Below the pieces are notes generated by a model, which was not told where the DNA came from, made no database searches, and worked only from the letters and a program-made list of their open reading frames with translations. From Lineus longissimus (Eukaryota > Nemertea > Pilidiophora > Heteronemertea > Lineidae), in NCBI RefSeq assembly GCF_910592395.1, contig NC_088309.1, forward strand, positions 26,478,599-26,542,598: a DNA stretch of 64,000 nucleotides, in the 5' to 3' direction. The first letter of the stretch is position 1. Every line of letters begins with the position of its first letter. A program made the translations under genes and the position numbers. Shown here one piece after another: positions 11,601-23,747 of the stretch.

Positions 11601-12824
11601 GGTTCAAATATCACCTTACCTAGGACACTACATATTTCTTGGACATGAATCATAAATTGCTATACCTGAAGGAATATCTAGAAACATTTTCAAATATCGT
11701 ATGACCAGTGAAGAAGTACCATGGCACACCTGCCGATAGCCTGTAGCAATACAATGAATTATTGATAAGTTCCTGTTAGTCTACAATTCTTAGGAGCAAT
11801 CATTGTCCTGTGCTGTCTAAGTAAGTCGAAGTATAAAATATTGGAATTATTATAGCTAGTCTGTAGGATGCAATGGCATAATCAATAACACCACTGCGGC
11901 CAGTCATCAGCTGGGCCTGTACTTTCAATTTTCTTATAATCAAAAGCCTATGAACGGTACTCTGATTAACAAATTTGATTTTTGGATGAACATTTTAAAG
12001 TTTGATCTTATATTTTCTTGGTCTTGTGGGATAGAACTCAACCATAAGGATCTAATTATTTTGCCATTTGCTTCGCTAGGTTAGTTTTGCCAGGCAATGT
12101 ATTCTCAATGTAATTTTGCAATGCACTATCATGAGAAAGGAAGAGATTTTACCGTCAATCTGTAAAGACAATTTATTCTACCCATTTATTCTGATTTGAA
12201 GATATCCATCTTTAGGGGAAACTGCATCGCTGTCTCCCTCCAAAAATAGTAATACATGACTGCATGTTCTCCGAAGCTAAAGACAAACGCCCACATCCCC
12301 CCCACCTCTGACCAAAAATCCAATAAACCCCCGTGACAAATTACCCCGGCCATGGCTTACTCAACCTACAATGATCACCATAGATATCCTTTTTTCAGTT
12401 GTCTGGCAGAGAGAGATAACCAGGGTTAATACATTTTGTATTATTTTTGTACCAGGCACTGCTGGCTGGGGAAGGATAAGTACATGGATTCATGTTGTTC
12501 TCCAGACACATATAACATTTGGTTGATAATATTTTTTTATGTTACAGTATGTAGCTTTGTATTCGGCCGTTATGGTTTATGAATGTGGGCGTAAGATCAA
12601 AATCTCCTAACAGAAAATAAACGTTCAAAAATGTTTTGATATGAACATTATTCTCTTCTGCGACTACTTGATGTGAGACAACTTAACATGCTCCCTATTT
12701 TGGACTTGAGAGCTAAACAACCAAACCATTTCTATTCCTAGTCTTATTGGTCAAAGACTCTTGACCTCAATTAAAAGCAAGTCCTTTACCTTTAAGTCTT
12801 AAAAGGATCTTAACGTCAACTCAC
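11601..12824. other. Non-coding stretch
   Basis: It contains a C-rich patch near 12297-12303 and again to 12350 but no supported gene. Confidence 0.45.
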
Positions 12825-12906
12825 CTGAAAGATACAAAATTGAAATGTGTCAGAAACAATGGAAAGTGTGACGAAAGGACAATGATGGATGAAGGAAAGC
12901 ATTGAA
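12825..12906 (-). CDS. Candidate 82-nt internal exon
   Basis: On the minus strand an excellent acceptor (catctctgtttcctgatgttacag) and a perfect donor (TTTCAG|GTGAGT) bound 82 nt. Two frames are open, both rich in Phe, Ser and Thr, so the reading frame is not settled. No family is recognised. It could equally be a non-coding exon or a cryptic splice pair. Confidence 0.25.
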
Positions 12907-13094
12907 CTGTAACATCAGGAAACAGAGATGTACATTACAATATGTTATCAAAAAGGTAAAATGTCAATGGTATGTACATCTAGTACTGTTAAGGATCGAG
13001 ATGACAATGTCTGGACCGAACTCTACCTTATCATTTTATATAATGGTGTTTTCAAAGTGGAGGTGTTGTGAAAGAAGGTTAATACTTAACTATA

Positions 13095-13273
13095 CTTGAC
13101 TTAGGCTGATTCATCACCTCAGTGGAATAACTGCCTAAGTCAAGCTTGGGACTTAGGCTGATTTATCTCCTAATTGAAAAAACTGCCTAATTCACTTTGG
13201 CAGTTTCTCCACTGCGGAGATGAGACATTCAGTTAAGCACCTTTACCACAGGCGACACTTATGGTAAAGTGCT
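13095..13273. repeat. Compound foldback element
   Basis: Two direct 52-bp units (13098 and 13150) start gacttaggctgat. The first is itself an inverted repeat: cttgacttaggc (13095-13106) pairs perfectly with gcctaagtcaag (13133-13144). A third, reversed copy lies at 13199-13238 (ggcagtttctccactgcggagatga), which pairs with the first unit at most positions. Next to it a further stem, agcacctttaccac (13236-13249) with atggtaaagtgct (13261-13273), folds back. The whole can form nested hairpins. It may be a MITE-like foldback element or a hairpin RNA source; no transposase or target-site duplication was identified. Confidence 0.6.
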
Positions 13274-13679
13274 GATTTAGGTGAAAATATCAACTTGGCA
13301 AAAATTGACTTGGGCATTTATTTTATGAGGGTGATGTTAGGGTGGGTTAACTTGGTTGCATATCGATGGAATCATAATCAAGTCACTTTCTGATAGATTG
13401 ATGTTTTTACTCTATCCGTCTCTGTCATTACCTCGGACCAAATACCGGTCAATTATAGCCTTACAGCTGGCTACCTAAAAGTGAGATAAGTACATGACTG
13501 ACCATCACAAACAAAACGTCTCATACATTTTGAAGGCCACCACTAGATTGATCAAATGGTAGATGTTTGTCATATTCATCACCAAGGAGCATCCTGGTGT
13601 TGTTGTTGCTGAAGGCCGTAGGAAACACACAGCATGTGTACATATTTGAAGTATACTGAAAGAAAGGTTAGCATGAATC

Positions 13680-13830
13680 TATATTGTACACCTGCCATGT
13701 AGGTTAGCAAGACCAGTGTTGCTACTGGTCACGTTCAAATGATGAATACGAGTTATAGCTAAACGCTAACTAGACTAACTAGCATGCTAACACAATGCAT
13801 TATAAGCCGTACAAGTGCCAGCTTGTCTGC
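13680..13830. repeat. Dispersed relative of the ~140 bp satellite at 41 kb
   Basis: The block gttcaaatgatgaatacgag followed by ttatagctaaacgctaac near 13734-13772 aligns with the block at about 41040-41075 (gttaaaatgatgttgtactc, then an identical agctaaacgcta). Downstream ctagca-gctaac and ttataa-agc blocks also match in order. A small perfect hairpin gaccagt/actggtc lies at 13711-13730. Confidence 0.45.
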
Positions 13831-14211
13831 ATGATAAATGGGATGACAGGGCGATTTGATTTATAGCGAGGAAGCGAGCACGAGAAAGAACAGGCTAAAT
13901 AAGCATGTCAGTCATGTGGTTTGAGTGTACCAGTAGAGTAGTTGTAACAACTGTTAGTGATATAGATGTTCCCAATTATTGATGCGTTGGTTCATTTCTC
14001 TGCAACTCTTCAACCATCATATCAATGGTAACGAGACAATCAGCAGTGGACTCCATTTTCTGAACTTGGCTGTTGCAAAGCAGACGATATACTTATACTA
14101 AGCTAACTCTGTGATCTTTCAATCTCTCTATATGTTACCTAGGACAACAAATTTGTACATTTTAGGTCAAAGCATGTAGTGAACAGAACTAAAGAAATCT
14201 AGTGGGTTTAC

Positions 14212-14259
14212 CTTGTAGGTACTTGATACTAGATGCAGTCTCTTAAATGATTGCCACGG
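14212..14259 (-). CDS. Candidate 48-nt microexon
   Basis: On the minus strand a strong pyrimidine-rich acceptor (ctattcaacccctctatcag) and a good donor (TACAAG|GTAAAC) bound exactly 16 codons, PWQSFKRLHLVSSTYK, in phase 0 at both ends. The other two frames are not needed to explain it. No family is recognised from so short a peptide. It may belong to the same minus-strand transcript as 12825-12906 and 10221-10259, but the phases do not prove that. Confidence 0.3.
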
Positions 14260-15544
14260 CTGATAGAGGGGTTGAATAGATTGGAGTCTTTTCCTTCACC
14301 AGCTCATGTAAGTTCGAGTGTTTTGACGTCAGGTTTAGCAATTTCAGTTCCGCCGATTCAACCATACAACCCAATTTTTAATTGTACCGATATCGGTAAA
14401 GGGACAGATATAATATATGATATTCACCAAATGTACCATGTTTATTCAGTCTAATGTAGATTTTAAACAGACTGCACCTGATCCCCGTAGGATATTCCCA
14501 TCAGAATTTTCAAATGAATTCATATTGCAGGAGAGTGTTTTGTCATCCGATTTGCACTCAGTATTTTATATTTCTCCCAGAGACTGAATTTTGAGAGAGA
14601 TTAGAAATTTGAAAATACCGCGACCTTGAGTGGGCGGTTACGTGCTTTGCATGGTGTTGGATGAAACAAAACACATTGTAAGTTTGGAAGCACTAGTAGC
14701 GTACATTTCATATTTAGCTCACGATTACACTGTGAAAAACTGCATCATTACATTTATTTCATTCTCGAATCCTACAATAATCAGATAATCTGTGTAATGA
14801 TAAAACAAACATAATGAATGAGCTTTAATGCAATCGTTGGTACTGTTTTTTAATGCAGATTACTTTAGTGTTGTTAAGAACGCTTTCATGTTGTATGTCA
14901 TTGGCGAAAAACGTTACTGCTGAACGTAATTTGCTTTCTGCTTGGGCGCTAAATTGTGTGTTACATGTGATAAATGCTTTCACTCCTACCTTACTCATAC
15001 ATGTAGATATTTTTTTACTGAGCGAATTTATGGTCATTCATAGTTAATTTCATTTTATTTCTAAAGGGGTTTATCAATGATAGATGTGTCTGTTACTCAT
15101 GCTAATTCTCGAGAACAAAACGTCAGTTTTTATCATTAAAGTATTTATTATTCATCATAATCACTAGGGACTCGAAGTACATATTGTTTCGATTGAATTT
15201 GTCCATGAATCATGAATTAGACAAATATATTAGTGCACCTACTAATGGTTTGGCTACAATTGCCAATCAGGATGTACTTATTTGAGAGGAGGATGTTCTG
15301 ATTTGAAGCACTCTGGGTTATGACAAATAGCCGATACGGATGCACTAAAGTGTTTACCCTGACATTCTGTATCCAATGAATTTAGCCGCAATGACTTCGA
15401 AACTGCTCTAGCCATAGCAGCCCTAGCCATGTTCAAAATCGCATTCTGTCGTCGCATATACAGCATATTTAGACATAGCCTTTCGGGCAGTTCCCCTGAA
15501 CAGCAAATAGTTATGGTGGTCAAGGGTTATTCTTCTGCTGGCCA
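14260..15544. other. Non-coding stretch
   Basis: Several donor-like GTAAGT sites (14310, 14672) lack convincing exons. No repeat structure was noticed. Confidence 0.45.
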
Positions 15545-15702
15545 AGTCTGTAGCCGTTTGGCTTAGAGGTTTATGCTGTCCTGTAATATGTGACCTGGAG
15601 TTCGGGTATCGCAGTGTCTTAAGGTCAAATCTTTGTACCACAAGGGGCAGTACCAGAAACCAGGCTGTGATGATCGCTAGCTCAATGAACAAACAAACAA
15701 CC
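15545..15702 (+). mobile_element. tRNA-derived SINE (degenerate copy)
   Basis: An RNA polymerase III A-box-like TGGCTTAGAGG (15559-15569) is followed 30 bp on by a B-box-like agttcgggtatc (15599-15610), the layout of a tRNA head. The body that follows (gtgtcttaaggtcaaatctt, then tgtaccacaa) resembles the gtgtcc-tgggcaa-gcacttta block shared by several metazoan SINEs. The copy ends in an aac/aaacaaacaac tail near 15687-15702. Plus-strand orientation. Family name not assigned. Confidence 0.55.
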
Positions 15703-16721
15703 TGTCTGGACTGAAAAATCTGGCCAACAATTTACAGAGTTTGAATGGTAAACGTCGAAAGCAGAAGTAGAAGGAAGGCAATACTTCCACAATGTCAAAC
15801 ACTCCTTTAGTAGTATACTCATCATGATTTGAGGGCATTGCTATTTAGCAACATATTGCAACCGTCCAGGGACGCACACATTAGATGAGTCATCTTTTAA
15901 TCCTTTAAATTGCCCACCTTTACTCTCTCGTGGCCTGAACAATAGAATATCAGAGTTCATTGAATATTCTTTTGTTAAACATCATCAGAAATTCTGGAGT
16001 GTCTTTGGGATAGTCATTTCATTAACCTACCGCGGCAACTATTTCCATACAGTTAATTGAACGATTTAGAAAAAATAAGGCTTGTATGACATTTTTTAAA
16101 TGACTCATTGGCCTAAGCAATCATGTGACATATCACACATCTTTAGGATGCTTCGAACAGGGTGTTCCCTTTTTTTCGTAGATTTGTTTGAAAAAAGGAA
16201 ATTCAGCTGGCCGAAGTTAAAAAATGCATTCTTGATAATAGTAAACTAACCGACTTTATAGACAAGAGTACCACAAATGTTGGTGAAATGTTGGTGAAAT
16301 GTTGCCATATCTGTAGAGCTGTCTCATATCATAGCAATAGCAGGACATTTACCTTTCATCTACAAGCATCTAGTTTGGTGACAGATTTTTTCTATGATGT
16401 GTTCGTCTTGAGAAGGTTTATGATGCTTTCCATTTTTTGATGAAGCATTTACTCACACAATGGAGATGCTTCTGCATTGTCTTGTTAGATGTACCCTTTG
16501 TGTTTAGCAAGAGTCTCATGATATTTGCAGCAGTCAGAACTGTCTAGGGTATCAATATGGACGTGTTGACTTGCAGCCTTTGTGTTTCTGTTTGAGTATC
16601 TTTTCATGTACTAGATATCAGCTAAACATCCCACTCGGTTCAGGCTTATCTGGCTTGACTGGGCAACTATTTTTCCGGTGTCTTTTGCTGCTGTTGGCAA
16701 CCTGCATATGGACTTGGTACT
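15703..16721. other. Non-coding stretch
   Basis: Contains a small direct repeat, atgttggtgaa twice plus a partial copy at 16277-16304. Nothing else supported. Confidence 0.45.
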
Positions 16722-17207
16722 TTAGGATCGGAATGGATAATAATGATAGCGCAACATCCCCCGTTTGTCCTTTTGGCTTGTGGTGATCCAGACGAAACGT
16801 GTCAACGCTTCTACTGGATGAGCCACGTCGTACCACAACATACATGTAGCTGCCGATGCAATACATTGCCACCACAGATGTCTGACATCTTCAGCTAACT
16901 GGACAGCTTCTCCAAAAGACTGTCGTAACTTAGACTCTTGCACCTCAGTTTGAAGTTGCAAACTGCCATTGGAAAAATTGAGCTGATGGATTGATCCCTT
17001 GACAGTGATCTTGAAGGTGCGTGATTACACGAACGCCCTGTGAATGTAACTTGTCACAACCTGAGTGCAGGTATTACAACCGCCATTTGATATGTCAATC
17101 AATGTCACATCTTGAGTTCGGCCAATTAGACCAAGCTTAATCCGGCTGTAAAAAGGACGTTGAAATCGTCTGGAGGCTGGGCTTTGAGGAGAACACTCGA
17201 TTGCTAA
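16722..17207 (-). pseudogene. Coding-like minus-strand segment with one stop
   Basis: One minus-strand frame runs about 160 codons with a single TAA at 17035-17037. Both halves have balanced, protein-like composition (TQDVTLIDISNGGC before the stop; FKITVKGSIHQLNF and EVQESKLRQSFGEAVQLAED after it). Upstream on that strand, near 17301-17320, is a good acceptor (attactcattcttttcag). No family is recognised. It may be a decayed exon, two exons misread as one, or chance; open runs of about 100 codons occur by chance in a window this size. Confidence 0.2.
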
Positions 17208-18799
17208 TCAAACCGTTCAAAGGTTCTGTGATATAACCCAAGTGTGCGTGAACTGCCAATCCGAAATACACAGTGTTTAGAAATCTATTCGATATTCTGA
17301 AAAGAATGAGTAATGTTTTTTTTGTGTAAGCAGGTGACGTTGGCTGACATGACAATATGTTATATCCAATTAAACTGCCAGGAGCAGCAAGCTTTGATTG
17401 TATTGTTATAGCTGTCAAAATATCGTGTCTTGCGTGATGCATCAAAGAGATCAGCAAAATTAGGGATGTTATTGAAAATATCAATTTCTTGTACTTCTTT
17501 TATTTGATAAAAAGTGTCTTTAATGGTGAAAAGTAATAGGGCTATATGATATTTTTGAGGCACGTATCGCATAATTGCTCTGATTTTTCATTCTTTTTCT
17601 CAAATATCCTAGAGATTATGTAGAGGCTCATCAGTCAATGAAAAAAGCATTGAAGTCATGATATTGCATGACGTGTCACGATCAATAACATTATGTGCAG
17701 CAAATTCATGGATGAAAATGAAACCTTAGGTCAAACTGAATAGAATATTCAGTTTCTTGTCGCTTGCTGCACACGGCCCTTTTGTTGTTAAGGAGTACTT
17801 TTAATCAGAATTATATGGAAGATCCATCAATTCCTTTTCATCATTAGGGGCTCCCAGTGTACTCCGTGCTCAATATTTCAAGTATGAAGGAGTTAAAAAC
17901 CCTGAATCTCAGGATACCTGCCGGTCTCTAACCAATTTGTCAGCTGATATAAGAAGTGATAACTCTCTTGACACCTCATTATTCCTGATCAAGTATTCTC
18001 TCTGATAATTACTGACAGGTTCATATAGATCTCACCCCTGATGTCTGAGGGCAAAAAAGGGAAATGGCAGATGTCACTGAATCGAAAATTGGCGGAAACC
18101 TCGGCATTGTTTCTAACTGAGCTAATAGAAAAGAAATCAACACACATCAACGCACCTAATATGTTGCTTTGTGTCATTGACAGCGTGCTATGTTGTTCTT
18201 GATTCCTGTTTTTATGACGTCGGGTGTCACTCAGGATGTAATGATCGAACGATTGACAATCAATGAGTTGGCTCTGAGGTAATCTAGTGCGTAGTGCGTT
18301 GGCGGTTTCTAGGTGGGCAATTTGGTCAGTTAAACGACAAACTAATAAAGATTAGATTATTTCATTGTTACACTTGGCTCGTTACGAAGCAGAAAATTAC
18401 AAGATCCATCTTCGAAGTTACCAGACCTGGATAAAGAGACTATGGTGCCGATTTTCCAGTCAGCTGTTACGGGTTGCACCATGCATTGATCTATCTGATG
18501 TTGGCATTTGACTGCAACATGATAATGCTTTCCAAAATTGAAAATAGCCCTAATGGCTGCAATCCTTGGTGCAATGCGACCTTAGCTAAATAAGTAAAAG
18601 TTAAAGCGTATCATTTCACTCTCCTCTTTTGTCCAAACCAATTTTTAAACAAAACAAAAAACTTTCCTCATCCTGTCATCTGTTCTCAATCCAGTTTGTC
18701 CGTGTGGTTTCTCGTTTCCCCGAAAATGGAGATAGACTTTTAAAACGGAATGTCAAACTTTCTTCATCATGTGGTGCCAGTAGTCGTTTATCTGTCCAG
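17208..18799. other. Non-coding stretch
   Basis: A two-copy diverged repeat of about 95 bp (ttttaaa-aac-aaactttc-tcatc at 18643 and 18738) is present. No other supported feature. Confidence 0.4.
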
Positions 18800-19111
18800 G
18801 AGCCGGTGCTATCGGGTATCCTCTCCTCCCACAGTACATTTCCACGCACAAAGGCCATGTTTGCATGCGTAATGGGTCATATGGGTTCATATTCCGTAAA
18901 TCTAGCCTACCAATGCCACTTTTATCATGCGCTACTGGGTAAGTTAATCCGACCATAGTGTGACATGAAGTATATCGATACTCCAGCTGGGAGTGGGGAA
19001 CAGTTGGGTTACAGCTATAGGAAATCTATGCTGGCACCAGGAGGGATCAGGTATTGTTCCTCAAAATGGTGTCATCAGGTTTATGCTAGCAGAAGTGTAT
19101 AGTTTTGTACA
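18800..19111 (+). CDS. Candidate exon pair, weak
   Basis: 18800-18938 is open between an acceptor (gtttatctgtccag) and a strong donor (CTGG|GTAAGT). A second segment, 18987-19111, follows ctccag and ends at another strong donor (TACA|GTAAGT). The intervening 48 bp would be an unusually short intron with little pyrimidine tract. Two frames of the second segment look protein-like, for example YIDTPAGSGEQLGYSYRK starting in the intervening DNA. Frame and boundaries are unresolved and no family is recognised. Confidence 0.2.
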
Positions 19112-22100
19112 GTAAGTTGCACTAAGTTATTCTTCTTCCCCTGCTGCGTTCAGCCTTCATGTGCTATAACTTCAGTCCTTTGTTGCGGAGATGAAGTGGT
19201 TTGTCTTTCCAAGGTCTTGCTGTGATTCCCTACATGTTTTTTTTCTCTCCAGCATTGTTGTCACATATCCTGGTATAGGAGAGTGTCTTGTGGGATGTGT
19301 GTGTTTACCCTGCTGTCCAGCCCTTGCATTCCACTGGATCTCTCATACTTACTTTTTCTTTGTTTCACATTCAAATACACTGGTTGGTTTTGAAAAGCTG
19401 TGTAAATAGCCATCTGCTTTTCCTCGTTACTTTATGTAACAACTTCAACTCTTAGTGTTTCATCGATTGACCGTCTTCTTGCAATCATTATTGAGGAAAC
19501 GCCAGGTGAACAGACCATTAGGCCTTCACTGACCATATTTATTGATATTGTGGACACTTTATCATCATGAATGAGGAAAGCTTTAGCCATTACCGTTCCT
19601 GCTTCTGATAAGAGGAAACAATAACGATTGGGCCACTCTGTGATCTGGGGAGACACGGGAAATGGTCAATAAGAGTAAATGATGATAAAAGCGTGGACTG
19701 AGATAGGAGCCAATGGCATCTTAACATGGTTTGGATAGTCTTCTTTTAATCCAGAGAGGTTGTTTTCAACTTTGATATTCGATGGATGTTTGGGCGGCTT
19801 TGACATCTTAATGCTGTAGTGACAGTCAGTCCTTATCATGTCTCTAGTTTCATATGGTGTGTAGCTATACCATAAAAAGGATTTGCAAGGATATTTCATA
19901 CCTCATACCATAATAAACAGTAGTAATCACAACAGCATCAAACACAACCGAGGAGAGCAAGATGTTTTTAATCGCCTTATATTGACATTGTGTGTCACTC
20001 GCCTTTGAACTATCATAAGAACCAATGTGATATTACCGTCGAATGTCGAAACTAAAATCCTAGAGAGACAATTGCAATCAACGCATATGCGTCAGAATGG
20101 TAAAAAGTAAATAACGTGCACTGAGGTCACCTTTCGGTACAGCGCATATCGGGTGAGTCTCGTCTCCTTGGTTCACCTGATCTCATGGTAATGACGTACA
20201 TGCTTAACGATTTGATATGATCCTAACCACGACATCCTGGTTTAATTGATTGCGTTAGCTCCTCATTATTATAGCTTGTTGTAAGTTGAAAAACAATCAC
20301 TTTGCACTAGAATTTTTTCCCTGTCCCTTTTTCATTAACAATTACTCCTTTTACCCTGTCGTATTCTAGGGATCTAGGGTCATGTGGCATGTCTGCATCC
20401 CGAAACCAGACATAAACATGCTCTTCTCATATGGAAGTCATCTTGTGACTCGCACATGTAAAAACGAAGTGTTGAATTGGTGAACATTCTTATGAAAGAG
20501 CTCTCTGGAATCAGACATCCATGGATTGAATCAGATAGCCATTAAACCTTTGCTTTGCATCTATGATCCTGAAGGTCATCTAAGGATTTCTTTCATGTCA
20601 ATATTTAATGAGCTATTGATTCCAACACACCAATGAATCAAATTTTAATCCCTCTTCACTCGGACGGATGATGTTTGAAATATGAGACATTTGACAGGAG
20701 GCGTTTGTCAATGAACGCTTCAGAAGATGAGTCATGTTCAGCACCGAAAAAGATACATCTAAAAGAAAGTTTCAGAATGTACCGTGTGTAATGTAAGACA
20801 CGGATTCCCGAACGGCCGATAGTGTCGAGTCCCCCCAAACTGCTCTTTTGAACACTTTGGCTAACTCAAAGCATCGAGGTTGAAATATTTGTGCTTGAGA
20901 TCATTTTTCCAAAGCATGCATTTTCATCATAGCTGAAGTGCGAGTCAGTCAAAAAGAGATTACTCTTTTTCCGTTTTCATACTCCTTTTCTTTATACTGT
21001 ACATGTATTGCGAAATCTGTTGCGTAGTTTTGCATTCGCTTGGCAGAAATACTCAGTTTAGAAGCAATGCATATATCTCCTAACTGAGCAAGCCGTTTAA
21101 AATCAACTCAATCTCATTTTCAATAATAGGATACTGATATCGAGAGCTATTATTCCATACCATCTTCAAGCACTTGTATGGTAATAGTCGTCAAGGTATT
21201 ATTGAGCGTTGAGGGATACACTGACATTTCAAAGGGGAATAGTTCGATCATTTGCATGACACTTTTTCTCATATCTAAAACCGGCCTAGTTAAGATGAAT
21301 AAATTCCAGGAGACCAGGTGGCATTGTGTGAAACAGTAATAGCGTCGTCATGCATACAGGCGAATATGTGACTCGTCTTCTGAATAAACATTACATTCTC
21401 AGATCACATAAAGAAACGCTGTATTAGTTCGGCCATACTTTTAGAAATTCTGTTGCGAAATACGTCTTTTGACGATATGTTAGATTTGAATTTTGCCATT
21501 CTACTGTCATTAGCACCCGATTGATATATATCTGTCGGTTACAAGGTGTATCTTGGCGTATGTGTCCTTTTGATTCTCGCTCATTTAGTACCTTTGTATC
21601 ATTAGAGTATACTTTTGATTTTTTTTCTTTGCCAACGAGGTGTTTCCCAGCCATTTCTTCGATCGATTTTGGGCACGGCCCGTATTGTCATTTGCAATGC
21701 AAAACCATCTTTTCAGATGTGATAATACCTTGCCTTGAGCAATGCGGGATAAAGACATTAATATAGATCTTACTTGCTAAAAATATGTCTTTATTTGTGC
21801 AATGTACACAATTCAGAGAAATGCAGATAACGGTTTATAGACGTTTTGGCTGGGACCTGCTTGGCCTTCTCTCAACAATTGTTTTGTACTGTAGTCAGAA
21901 TAAGACTGTACCTTGAAGTTTAGATAATAAATATTCTTTGCGTTATTGACGAGAATACACACACGAAACATCATATGTTACTACGTTTGGCATATAAAAG
22001 GAAATGAACGACCTCGACTTCATTTACTATATGTTTTGTCACACGATACCCAACATTCTATAGATGGTAGTGTGCATTTCATCAGCCTTGACATTTTAAC

Positions 22101-22199
22101 TGAAATACCATGACACGTTGAAGAGCTATGTCTGCAGTATAAGTATTTCATAGCATAGCTATTTCATCGAGACAAGAACTACCTGTCTATTGTTTCTAG
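19112..22199. other. Non-coding stretch
   Basis: A strong donor (TATCGG|GTGAGT, 20152) has no clear exon before it. A perfect 8-bp hairpin aaaaagag/ctcttttt lies at 20951-20970. No supported gene. Confidence 0.45.
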
Positions 22200-22319
22200 A
22201 ACCATGAACCGGCAGGTTTTATGTCGACGACCTTTCCATGAATGCGACATCCTACGCCACGGAGTTCATTCTTTCATCATCCAGAAACCAAGTATAATTA
22301 CAGAGGTTGACGATAATAG
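22200..22319 (+). CDS. Candidate 120-nt internal exon
   Basis: A very good acceptor (acctgtctattgtttctag) and donor (AATAG|GTAACA) bound 120 nt that are open in one frame. The segment is richer in CpG than its surroundings, and several of these CpGs sit in Arg codons, as expected of coding DNA in a CpG-poor background. The peptide includes NRQVLCRRPFHECDILRHG and ends TEVDDNR. Both ends are in the same phase as the exon at 819-884, and the C-terminal pattern T-acidic-x-x-D/Y-R is loosely similar to it. Function unknown. Confidence 0.35.
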
Positions 22320-22657
22320 GTAACATTTGATGCGAAACAAAAATGATACAAAGATGCGATTCAGGTTGACTTCGCGAATCAGTTTAATAGGCCTAAGGCT
22401 TAGTTTCAGAACCTAGAACGCGAAATGTTATGTCCAGGGGTGCTAGTTGGAAAGCAATTATCGACCCTTCCATGGTCCATCGTCAACAACAGGCTTGAGA
22501 TTGTCACTGTTTCTTCTGCCAAGTTTTATCACTGATGACTCGAGTTATGAAGAAATGTACCGCTAATTATGGCCATTTTGTCCTGCTTCTGTTATGAGAA
22601 TAGGATAAACCCAAAGTCAGTCCTTGATTCAGTAGGTCAATCTGCTAAAACAGATGA

Positions 22658-22680
22658 CATGCAAGGTCCAACCTTGCATG
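22658..22680. repeat. Perfect hairpin
   Basis: catgcaaggt and accttgcatg form a 10-bp stem with a 3-nt loop. No poly-T follows, so it is not read as a terminator. Significance unknown. Confidence 0.6.
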
Positions 22681-23666
22681 GCCAATTGTGTCACGTCAGG
22701 CTGATGGCCCCTTCCCTAATGGCTGCTGCATGCAGTCCCAATTAGACGATCACGAATGTGCTGCCTACTGTTTCTACATTCTTTCATCTTCTGCCTTAGT
22801 GCTTTATAGCAAACAGTCTTGTTTCTCTTTTTGCACAAATTGAGCTTTTGTCCCTGTTTTTTTTCATGTCATGTATACCATTTCCACAACACATCTCCCC
22901 AAACGCATGATAATCGAATGTGCTATAGATTGTATAGTTTTTATTGGTTATCATTTCATTAAACGTGGAGCAAACGATCACCTCAAATGGCCAGGTCATA
23001 CAAATGGCAATTAGATAGTCCATTGTGTCGTGTCTACAGCACTCACCTTAACCCTATTTTTAGTACCACAGGAAAAAAAATAGTCGTCCTAGATAACGTT
23101 GAGCCTCCGAATAACTCAAACACTGGGTTTATGTCAATACCAATCCAAAAGTGTTGTGAACATCGATTTCAGCAAGCCTTGGCCGCAGGCATCAACGCTT
23201 TCACCTAGATTACTCTTTGGGGAAATAGCGATGATTCATGGTTCATATGCATGCTATCGGATGCATATAGCAATTAAACTGTCACACACCCTGTCCATGT
23301 TCAAACAATGCGTATGTATTTCCTAGGGGAGCTGGAGATGCAGTATGTTTGTTTTCAACCCTCGACATCCATAAGTCATCTTGCCTGTCAATATCGAATA
23401 CACGAGCATGAATAGAACGGTACGGGAGGACACTGTTCAAACAAAGATGTAGAAACTGTATCGACCTGTCACCAACCAAGGGGTGTGCTTGACAAGTTTT
23501 TAATATCGCGGAGTTTATAGGAAGGTTGGTGAAATCGACTTGAAATATTCAGGAAAAGGTCTGTTAATTTAACTTGGATGTAACTGGTGCCACGGGGTCA
23601 TTAAAACGGACACCTATGCACCGATATGACAGGCAGCATAATGAAGACTAGGGATTTTGAGGAATA
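22681..23666. other. Non-coding stretch
   Basis: A minus-strand GTGAGT donor at about 23042-23047 is not matched by a convincing exon. Nothing else supported. Confidence 0.4.
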
Positions 23667-23747
23667 TTGATTGGTTCTGAGAATAGATTATTCACTAGAC
23701 AGTTTCAATATGTTATTTCTTTAATGACCATAATCTACTGTCGCCAG
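23667..23747 (+). CDS. Candidate exon ending at a perfect donor, weak
   Basis: The segment ends GTCGCCAG|GTGAGT, matching the full donor consensus. One frame is open back to about 23667 (SENRLFTRQFQY, then SLMTIIYCRQ). The upstream acceptor is ambiguous; ctagacag at 23702 would leave a 45-nt exon. No family is recognised. Confidence 0.2.

Noticed and set aside
15423-15692. Minus-strand ORF with a signal-peptide-like start
   Set aside because: It overlaps the SINE on the opposite strand and is explained by that repeat. It also shows that signal-peptide-like starts arise by chance here.
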